A stretch of 37,524 nucleotides of DNA from the NCBI RefSeq assembly GCF_016612545.1, contig NZ_JAENRY010000052.1:1-37524 (forward strand), in the 5' to 3' direction. Below the pieces are notes generated by a model. That model worked only from the letters and a program-made list of their open reading frames with translations, did no database searches and was not told the origin of the DNA. Positions 32,048 to 37,524 of the stretch are shown in pieces (the first letter of the stretch is position 1; every line of letters begins with the position of its first letter). The stretch is from Streptomyces sp. MBT65 (GTDB lineage Bacteria > Actinomycetota > Actinomycetes > Streptomycetales > Streptomycetaceae). Made by a program: the position numbers and the translations under genes.

Positions 32048-32662
32048 TCAGGGCGCCGTCAACGCCGCCCGGTCCAGGCCCAGTTCGCGGGCCAGGGCCT
32101 CGTCGACCCACTCCAGGGCCCGCGCCCGCGACACCGCTCCCGCGTACGCCGTCATCTGTACGGCGAGTCCGTCGAGGAGTGCCGTGAGGCGCAGGGCCGT
32201 GGTGGCCGGGTCCGGGCAGTGGAACTCGCCCGCGGTGACCCCCTCGGCGACGACCTCCGCGAGCGCCCGCTTCCACTGCCGGTCGAGATCGCGGGTGACG
32301 TCCAGGAGGGCGGGTTCCCGCAGCGCCGCCGCCCAGCCCTCGATCCACAGCCGCCAGCCCTTGGCCTGCCCGGTCGGCGCGTACCAGCGCACCGCCGCCC
32401 GCAGCCGGCGCAGCGCGGTCGTACGGCGGCCGAGCAGCTTGCGCAGATGCGCGAGGTCGTCCTCCGCGGCGAAGGTGAACGCGGCGGCGACCAGCTTCTC
32501 CTTGGTCGAGAAGTGATAGAGCACCAGCGCGTTGCTCACCCCGAGCGCCGAGGCCACGTCGGCGATCCTGACCGCCGCCACCCCCCGCGCCTCGATCTGC
32601 TCGACGGCGGCCCGCAACAACTCCGCACGCCGCTCCGCCACGCCCAACCGCACTCTCGCCAC
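32048..32662 (-). CDS. TetR-family transcriptional regulator
   Basis: Predicted 204 residues from a GTG start. The N-terminal TetR helix-turn-helix is at about 10-56 (RRAELLRAAVEQIEARG ... IADVASALGVSNALVLYHF), followed by a variable ligand domain containing WRLWIEGWAAALREPAL. It lies 44 bp downstream of the amino-acid dehydrogenase gene on the same strand and may be co-transcribed with it. The palindrome TACTGA-N8-TCAGTA at 33920-33939, just before the dehydrogenase start, is a likely target, which would make it an autoregulator of that pair. Confidence 0.92.
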   Translation of the reverse strand: MARVRLGVAERRAELLRAAVEQIEARGVAAVRIADVASALGVSNALVLYHFSTKEKLVAAAFTFAAEDDLAHLRKLLGRRTTALRRLRAAVRWYAPTGQAKGWRLWIEGWAAALREPALLDVTRDLDRQWKRALAEVVAEGVTAGEFHCPDPATTALRLTALLDGLAVQMTAYAGAVSRARALEWVDEALARELGLDRAALTAP

Positions 32663-32706
32663 GCGATCACCCTATTCCGTGGCCCCTGAAGGTGTGGCCC
32701 CGTGCC

Positions 32707-33885
32707 TCACCGGTACCAGCCGAACCGCTCCGCGATGACCGGCAGCCGGTCCGCGACGATGGCGTGCGCGGCGGCGCGCGGTGTCGTGCCGTCGGCCTCC
32801 GCGCGGGCCAGCATCAGGTCGATCAGGGCGCGCATCGAACGCCGGGTGTGGGCGAACGCCTCCTCCGCGTCCGCGCCGATGTCGCCGAACAGGGTCCACC
32901 ACCACCAGGCGTTCGTCCCGGAGTTCACGACCACGTCAGGCAGGACGACGACTCCACGCGCGGACAGCAGTTCCTCCGCCTCGGGCAGGACCGGCATGTT
33001 GGCCGCCTCGACGATCCAACGGGCGCCGATCCGCTGCTGGTTCGTGGTGTCGATCGCGTACGACACCGCCGCCGGAACCAGCACCTCCGCCTCGACGGAC
33101 AGCCAGTCGTCGCCGGGGAGTTCGAGGTCACCGGCGCGCAGCGCGGAACGGTCCACGGCGCCGTACCCGTCCCGGGCCGCGAGCAGTGCGTCCACGTCGA
33201 GGCCGGCCGGGTTCGCGATCGTCCCCTTCAGGTCGGCGACGGCGACGACCGTCAGCCCCGCGCGCGTGAGGAACCGCGCCGTGGCCCCGCCCATGGTGCC
33301 CAGCCCCTGCACGGCGACCCGCGTCCCCGCGTACGGCACGTCCGCCCGGTCCAGCGCCGCGAGCACCGACTCGGCGACCCCGCAGCCGCCCACCAGCTCG
33401 TCGAGACCGATGCCGTCCACCTCGACCGCGAACGCGTCCGCGAGCCGCCGCCGGGCCGCCGCCTCGTCGTCGAGCAGCGGATACACGGCCTGGATCGACG
33501 ACACGAGCCCCGCCTCGGCGACGGCCCGGTCGACCAGGTCCTGGGTGAGCCCGAGGTCCTCACCCGTCGTCCAGAAGCTCTCGATGTACGGCCGCACGGC
33601 GCGCAGATAGCGCACGAGGAGGCCGTATGCCATCGGGTCCTGGGGATCGCAGTCGATGCCGCCCTTGGCGCCGCCCAGGGGGACGTAGCGGCCCTCCGGG
33701 TCGTAGTGCAGCGCCTCTTTCATGGTCATGCCGCGGGCGAGCCCCGCGACCTCGTCGAGCGTGCAGCCCGGCCGCATCCGCAGTCCGCCGCTGGACACCC
33801 CGCGCACCAGCCGGTCGACGACCAGGAAGCCCTGGCGGCCGGTGACGTGGTCGGTCCAGGTGAGCGACATCAGGGGGGCGGTCAT
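32707..33885 (-). CDS. Glu/Leu/Phe/Val dehydrogenase family protein
   Basis: Predicted 392 residues, NAD(P)-dependent amino-acid dehydrogenase catalysing reversible oxidative deamination. Substrate and catalytic lysines are in RGMTMKEALH (Lys56) and PLGGAKGGID (Lys74); the Rossmann motif is VQGLGTMGGATA. The C-terminal VEAANMPV and DVVVNSGTNAWWWW segments match the family. Length is between leucine/valine and glutamate dehydrogenases, so the amino acid cannot be named. The ATG at 33883-33885 has GAGGAG 5 bp upstream; upstream in-frame ATGs do not. It probably forms an operon with the TetR gene. Confidence 0.92.
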   Translation of the reverse strand: MTAPLMSLTWTDHVTGRQGFLVVDRLVRGVSSGGLRMRPGCTLDEVAGLARGMTMKEALHYDPEGRYVPLGGAKGGIDCDPQDPMAYGLLVRYLRAVRPYIESFWTTGEDLGLTQDLVDRAVAEAGLVSSIQAVYPLLDDEAAARRRLADAFAVEVDGIGLDELVGGCGVAESVLAALDRADVPYAGTRVAVQGLGTMGGATARFLTRAGLTVVAVADLKGTIANPAGLDVDALLAARDGYGAVDRSALRAGDLELPGDDWLSVEAEVLVPAAVSYAIDTTNQQRIGARWIVEAANMPVLPEAEELLSARGVVVLPDVVVNSGTNAWWWWTLFGDIGADAEEAFAHTRRSMRALIDLMLARAEADGTTPRAAAHAIVADRLPVIAERFGWYR

Positions 33886-33919
33886 GGGGACTCCTCGCGG
33901 CATCGGCCGACAGGCCAAT

Positions 33920-33939
33920 TACTGAACGGCGAGTCAGTA
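33920..33939. promoter_or_regulatory. TetR-type operator before the dehydrogenase gene
   Basis: TACTGA-ACGGCGAG-TCAGTA is a 20-bp inverted repeat with 6-bp perfect arms, 35 bp upstream of the dehydrogenase start codon. Size and position fit an operator for the TetR regulator encoded two genes down the same strand. Confidence 0.6.
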
Positions 33940-33968
33940 TCGGGAGTGGTGTCGGGTCCTGTCAACGG

Positions 33969-34016
33969 AAGGGCCGACGGAAGCGCCGAGGGAAGAGCCG
34001 ACGGAAGAGGCCACGG
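33969..34016. repeat. four imperfect 12-bp tandem repeats
   Basis: Successive units are AAGGGCCGACGG, AAGCGCCGAGGG, AAGAGCCGACGG and AAGAGGCCACGG. They lie between the operator and the promoter of the metallo-hydrolase gene and are not coding. Confidence 0.75.
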
Positions 34017-34162
34017 GCGATCTGATCCCGCCCCGTGGCGTCAACCCTCGGCGCGGAACTTTGGTCTTTCCTTGGAAAGCGGGCTCCGTGACGCCGACGC
34101 ACCGGCGTTGTCACAGGGGTCGACCATAATGGAAAGCCTGAACGACCCGACCTGGAGGCATC

Positions 34163-35365
34163 GTGACCGGATTCCGTACGCTGAGCTCCGGGCTCCGCGC
34201 GCTGCAGCCCGCTGCCTTCGGCGCGGACCCGAGCGGCGAGCGCCTGGCGCGCATTCGCAGATCACCCCATTTCAAGGACGGGGTCTTCCAGAACCCCGGG
34301 GGGAACACGAACGTCCGCCCGTCCGGCGGCACGATGCGCGAGATGGGGAAGTCCTACCTCGACAAGGAGCAGCGCGCCCGCCGCGCCCCCGAGGGCACGC
34401 TGCCGGTGCACGCCACCACCCTCGCCGACCTGGCCGCGCCCGCCGCGACCGGGCTGCGGCTGACCTGGATGGGGCACTCCAGTGTGCTGGCGGAGATCGA
34501 CGGCCACCGGGTGCTCTTCGACCCGGTGTGGGGCGAGCGCTGCTCCCCGTTCCCGTTCGCCGGACCCAAGCGGCTGCACCCGGTGCCCCTGCCGATTGCC
34601 GCGCTCGGCCCGGTCGACGTCGTGGTCATCTCGCACGACCACTACGACCACCTGGACATGCCCACGATCAAGGCGCTGGCCGACACGGACACCCTGTTCG
34701 CCGTGCCGCTCGGCGTCGGCGCCCACCTGGAGCACTGGGGCGTGTCCCCCGACCGGCTGCGCGAGCTGGACTGGCACCAGGAGACCAAGGTCGGCGGCCT
34801 CACCCTGACCGCGACCCCGGCCCGCCACTTCTGCGGGCGCGGTCTGCGCAACACCCAGCACACGCTCTGGGCCTCCTGGGTGGTCGCCGGTGACGAGCAC
34901 CGGATCTACCACAGTGGCGACACCGGCTACTTCGAGGGCTTCAAGGACATCGGTGCCGCGCACGGCCCGTTCGACGCCACGATGATCCAGATCGGCGCGT
35001 ACAGCGAGTTCTGGCCCGACATCCACATGACGCCCGAGGAGGGCATGCGCGCCCACCTCGACCTCCAGGGCGGGCAGCCGCACGGGGTGCTGCTGCCGAT
35101 CCACTGGGGCACGTTCAATCTGGCACTGCACGCGTGGGCCGAGCCCGGCGAGTGGACCGCGGACGAGGGCGAAGCGGTGGGCCAGACCGTGGCCACCCCG
35201 ACGCCGGGTGAGCCGTTCGAACCGGGCGGCGACCTGACGACGGCCCGTTGGTGGCGCCCCTTCGGGGGGACGGTCGCCCGTCACTGGAAGACCCCGGAGC
35301 CGGTCGCGACGGAACCGAAGCAGGCGGCGACCCCGGCGGAACTGGACCTGGCGAACGAACGCTGA
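34163..35365 (+). CDS. metallo-beta-lactamase-fold hydrolase, NAPE-PLD/UlaG-like
   Basis: Predicted 400 residues. The metal-binding motif is VISHDHYDHLD (His158, His160, Asp162, His163), with later ligands in TPARHFCGRG, YHSGDTGY and LPIHWGTF. TWMGHSSVLAEIDG and VLFDPVWGERCSPF precede it as in the N-acyl-phosphatidylethanolamine phospholipase D-like group. It may hydrolyse phosphodiester or ester bonds of lipids; the natural substrate is unknown. The start is GTG with GGAGG 5 bp upstream. It stands alone, followed by a 17-bp-stem terminator. Confidence 0.92.
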   Translation: MTGFRTLSSGLRALQPAAFGADPSGERLARIRRSPHFKDGVFQNPGGNTNVRPSGGTMREMGKSYLDKEQRARRAPEGTLPVHATTLADLAAPAATGLRLTWMGHSSVLAEIDGHRVLFDPVWGERCSPFPFAGPKRLHPVPLPIAALGPVDVVVISHDHYDHLDMPTIKALADTDTLFAVPLGVGAHLEHWGVSPDRLRELDWHQETKVGGLTLTATPARHFCGRGLRNTQHTLWASWVVAGDEHRIYHSGDTGYFEGFKDIGAAHGPFDATMIQIGAYSEFWPDIHMTPEEGMRAHLDLQGGQPHGVLLPIHWGTFNLALHAWAEPGEWTADEGEAVGQTVATPTPGEPFEPGGDLTTARWWRPFGGTVARHWKTPEPVATEPKQAATPAELDLANER

Positions 35366-35462
35366 ACGACACGCTCCGTGATGTTCAGGGGAACGGCCGA
35401 GGGCGGTGAAGTTCCCCGAAGCGGGTCCCCGCGGCTTGTCCGCGGGTGAGGGGGAGACGGAT

Positions 35463-35501
35463 GTCGGGGGCCGAGGGGTGGTGAACCCCTCGGCCCCCGA
35501 C
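35463..35501. terminator. strong hairpin terminator after the metallo-hydrolase gene
   Basis: GTCGGGGGCCGAGGGGT (35463-35479) pairs perfectly with ACCCCTCGGCCCCCGAC (35485-35501) around GGTGA. A smaller hairpin (CCCGCGG/CCGCGGG, 35428-35446) precedes it. Confidence 0.88.
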
Positions 35502-35793
35502 GTGTGTTCGTGACCGGTTCCGATCAGGGTCGATCGATTCTTTGTCCTTCTTCGGCATACGGCCCGAGGGGTTATCGGTCTGCCGTGCGAGGCCTCATAC
35601 CAGAGCGGGACGCGGCCCGTGGGACTTTGTCAACTGCCCACCGCACCTGATGCGTTGACGACTACTGTGAGTGTCCGTCGGGCGACGCGGGGCCGAATTC
35701 TTCGGCTCTCTCGACCGGCACCGCTGTGGCGTATGCCCGAATCGCGCACCCCGCGCGAACCAACGGCCCGACGCACCAAGTACGAGGACGCCG
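35502..35793 (+). promoter_or_regulatory. region upstream of the sensor kinase gene
   Basis: About 290 bp with no gene. It must contain the kinase promoter. TTGACG at about 35655 resembles a -35 box but has no matching -10. GAGGA at 35784-35788 is the ribosome-binding site for the ATG at 35794. Confidence 0.4.
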
Positions 35794-37524
35794 ATGTCTC
35801 AACTCCGTGCACCGGCCGCACGCGCAGACCGCCGTGAGGGCGGCCGGCACGGGCGACCGGCCGCCCGCCCCGTGCCCGCACTGCCCGAGACGCACATACG
35901 CCCCCAACTCCTGCGGCTCGCCGTGCTGCCGCCGATCGCGGTCGCGCTGAGTGCCAGCGCGGCCGTCCTGTTCACCGTCCGCTCCACCGGAGCGCGGACC
36001 AGCCTCACCCTCTGGGGTGTCCTCGCCGGCGCCACCTCGGTGACGTTCGCGGGCATCCTGATCGCCGCCGTGGCCGCCGGCCGTGCCGCCGGTTCCGTCA
36101 GCGACCGCATCGGCGCCCTGCGCCGCAGCAGCGCGCGCGGCGAGGCCGATCTGCGCGAGCTGGTCGAGGCGCTGCGCCGCGGCGAGGGCCCGCCCCAGCG
36201 CAAGCCGCGCAGCAGGCCCCCCGGGGACGCCGACGACTTCGACCTCCTCGCCGCCGATCTGGCACACGCCCACGACGGCGCCGTCACCGCCGTCGTCGCG
36301 GCTTCCCAGCTCTCCAGTCAGGCGGGCAGCGAGCAGAAGGTCGAGGTCTTCGTGAACCTCGCCCGGCGCCTGCAGTCCCTCGTGCACCGCGAGATCTCCA
36401 TCCTCGACGAGCTGGAGAACGAGATCGAGGACCCCGACCTGCTCAAAGGCCTCTTCCACGTCGACCACCTCGCCACCCGCATCCGCCGCCACGCCGAGAA
36501 CCTCGCCGTCCTCGGCGGCGCCGTCTCCCGCAGGCAGTGGAGCAACCCGGTCTCCATGACCGAGGTGCTGCGCTCCGCCATCGCCGAGGTCGAGCAGTAC
36601 TCCCGCGTCAAACTCGTGCCGCCGATCGGCGGCACCCTGCGCGGCCACGCCGTCGCCGACGTGATCCACCTGCTGGCCGAACTCGTCGAGAACGCCACGG
36701 TGTTCTCCGCCCCGCACACCCAGGTGCTGCTCCGCGTCAACCTCGTGACCTCGGGCCTCGCCGTCGAGGTCGAGGACCGCGGCCTCGGTATGCCTCTCGG
36801 TGAGCAGAGCCGGATGAACGCCCTGCTCACCGACCCCGACCAGGTCAACGTCGCCAGCCTGCTGGCCGACGGCCGCATCGGCCTGTTCGTGGTCTCCCAA
36901 CTCGCCCGCCGCCACGGCATCCACGTCCGCCTCCAGACCAACATCTACGGCGGGGTGCAGGCCGTACTCGTCGTGCCACAGGCCCTGTTGGGCGGTACGA
37001 CGCCGGGCGCCCCCGGGATTGCCGGGCAGCCGCAGGACACCCTGGGCGGGGGACAGCCGCTCGCACCGCCGCAGCAGGCTCCGCGGACCGGGACGCAGGG
37101 CGGGACCGAGGGAGGTCAACAGGCGCCTGGTCAGGGCGTATTGGGGTCGCCCGGCGGGTCGGGACGGCACCAGCGCGGGTCAGGGGCGCCGGGCCGGCAT
37201 CAACGACGGGACTCCGTACCGCCCGCAGCGCCGGGGCCGAACGGCGGCGGACCGGTGCCGTTGCCGGTGCGCGGCGCCCACGCCGAGCGGGCCAACCCCT
37301 CGGAGGCCGTACCCGGCATCCGTCCCGACGATCGGGGGACCGTGGCCGAGAACGTCACCGCACCGCCCGTCCCGCGCGGCGGAGCCGTACGCGGCACCAT
37401 GGGCAAGCCGCCCCAACTGCCCCGCCGTCGCGCCCAGGAAGAGTTGGGGTGCGATGTGTTCCTGGGCGCGACGGCGGGGCAGTTGGGGCGGCTTGCCCAT
37501 GGAGCCGCCCCAACGGCCCCGCCG
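35794..37524 (+). CDS. conservon-type (CvnA) sensor histidine kinase, C-terminus unreliable
   Basis: About 577 residues, open to the window edge. A basic N-terminus precedes two membrane helices (about 50-72 and 80-103) with almost no external loop. A helical segment carries LVHREISILDELENEIED (about 195), followed by a GHKL ATPase domain: N-box ELVENATVFSAP, G1 EVEDRGLGM, G2 GRIGLFVVSQLARRHG. A Pro/Gly/Gln-rich tail follows. Streptomycetes encode this kinase as the first gene of conservons, followed by a roadblock protein, a DUF742 protein and a small GTPase. The tail motif GKPPQLPRRRAQE normally continues HIAPQL; here the frame changes after 37440, where the sequence folds back on itself, so residues beyond about 549 are probably not real. 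Confidence 0.88.
   Translation, partial: MSQLRAPAARADRREGGRHGRPAARPVPALPETHIRPQLLRLAVLPPIAVALSASAAVLFTVRSTGARTSLTLWGVLAGATSVTFAGILIAAVAAGRAAGSVSDRIGALRRSSARGEADLRELVEALRRGEGPPQRKPRSRPPGDADDFDLLAADLAHAHDGAVTAVVAASQLSSQAGSEQKVEVFVNLARRLQSLVHREISILDELENEIEDPDLLKGLFHVDHLATRIRRHAENLAVLGGAVSRRQWSNPVSMTEVLRSAIAEVEQYSRVKLVPPIGGTLRGHAVADVIHLLAELVENATVFSAPHTQVLLRVNLVTSGLAVEVEDRGLGMPLGEQSRMNALLTDPDQVNVASLLADGRIGLFVVSQLARRHGIHVRLQTNIYGGVQAVLVVPQALLGGTTPGAPGIAGQPQDTLGGGQPLAPPQQAPRTGTQGGTEGGQQAPGQGVLGSPGGSGRHQRGSGAPGRHQRRDSVPPAAPGPNGGGPVPLPVRGAHAERANPSEAVPGIRPDDRGTVAENVTAPPVPRGGAVRGTMGKPPQLPRRRAQEELGCDVFLGATAGQLGRLAHGAAPTAPP
37397..37502. repeat. 44-bp perfect inverted repeat at the window end
   Basis: Bases 37397-37440 are the exact reverse complement of 37459-37502, separated by 18 bases. 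Beyond one mismatch the pairing continues for five more bases. The right arm read on the minus strand encodes MGKPPQLPRRRAQEHIAPQL, the same kinase tail motif as the left arm on the plus strand, now with its normal continuation. This looks like two copies of one coding motif joined head to head. Confidence 0.92.

Larger units (their letters stand above)
33886..34162. promoter_or_regulatory. divergent intergenic region dehydrogenase / metallo-hydrolase
   Basis: These 277 bp separate two divergent genes and hold both promoters. They contain the TetR-type palindrome (33920-33939), four imperfect 12-bp repeats (33969-34016) and a short palindrome CTTTCC-TT-GGAAAG (34066-34079). GGAGG at about 34153 serves the GTG start at 34163. 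No promoter consensus stands out. Confidence 0.5.

Noticed and set aside
33926..34162. The palindrome CTTTCC-TT-GGAAAG at 34066-34079 as a regulator site.
   Set aside because: The arms are only 6 bp and a chance occurrence is plausible; it is mentioned in the intergenic entry only.
37180..37500. A minus-strand frame beginning with MGKPPQLPRRRAQEHIAPQL.
   Set aside because: The opening motif comes from the inverted copy of the kinase tail; after it the frame reads antisense through the left arm and kinase tail, so it is a product of the junction, not a gene.

Overview
The window is a stretch of a Streptomyces (or very close actinomycete) chromosome. Base composition is very GC-rich, third codon positions are almost all G or C, and GTG and TTG starts are frequent. 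Gene content and order match the region that carries the hopanoid cluster in streptomycetes (an SCO6745-type gene near a type I idi, then hpnC-hpnD-...-hpnO). I see no tRNA, rRNA, CRISPR array, insertion sequence or phage gene.

Left part (1-4.9 kb), mostly minus strand: an SCO6745-family protein running off the left edge behind a TetR-type operator, an atypical crotonase, an anti-sigma-type ATPase (plus strand), isopentenyl-diphosphate isomerase (idi), a cation-diffusion-facilitator transporter and a UDP-glucose 4-epimerase (galE), with clear hairpin terminators between several of them.

Centre-left (5.1-12.2 kb), plus strand: a compact locus of overlapping genes. It encodes a large CDP-alcohol phosphotransferase, a LicC/IPCT-like nucleotidyltransferase, a glycerol-1-phosphate-dehydrogenase-like enzyme, a second CDP-alcohol phosphotransferase lacking the last Asp of the family motif, a GT2 glycosyltransferase and a TagG/TagH-like ABC exporter. 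I read this as a pathway that makes a polyol phosphate (possibly sn-glycerol-1-phosphate), activates it as a CDP-polyol, transfers it to a membrane acceptor, glycosylates it and exports it. It would be a teichoic-acid-like cell-surface polymer or phosphoglycolipid without TagB/TagF-type polymerases. An array of roughly 11-bp direct repeats lies just before the exporter genes. This is my best candidate for a poorly described system.

Centre (12.6-25.4 kb), plus strand: a complete hopanoid operon. hpnC, hpnD and hpnE make squalene from farnesyl diphosphate supplied by a polyprenyl synthase; shc cyclises it; hpnH, hpnG and hpnO build and aminate the side chain. ispG and dxs of the MEP precursor pathway are embedded in the operon. 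Two small translationally coupled ORFs (21 and 40 codons) and an internal hairpin are unexplained. An XRE-cupin regulator with two identical-arm operators and a 41-residue membrane peptide follow.

Right part (26.3-37.5 kb): a tyrosine phosphatase, a GH36 alpha-galactosidase, a c-di-AMP (ydaO-type) riboswitch controlling a LysM-M23 peptidase, an SGNH hydrolase, a Glu/Leu/Phe/Val dehydrogenase with a TetR regulator and an operator-like palindrome, an NAPE-PLD-like metallo-hydrolase, and the start of a conservon-type (CvnA) sensor kinase. The last ~130 bases fold back on themselves as a near-perfect inverted repeat carrying a reversed copy of the kinase motif, which looks like an assembly join.
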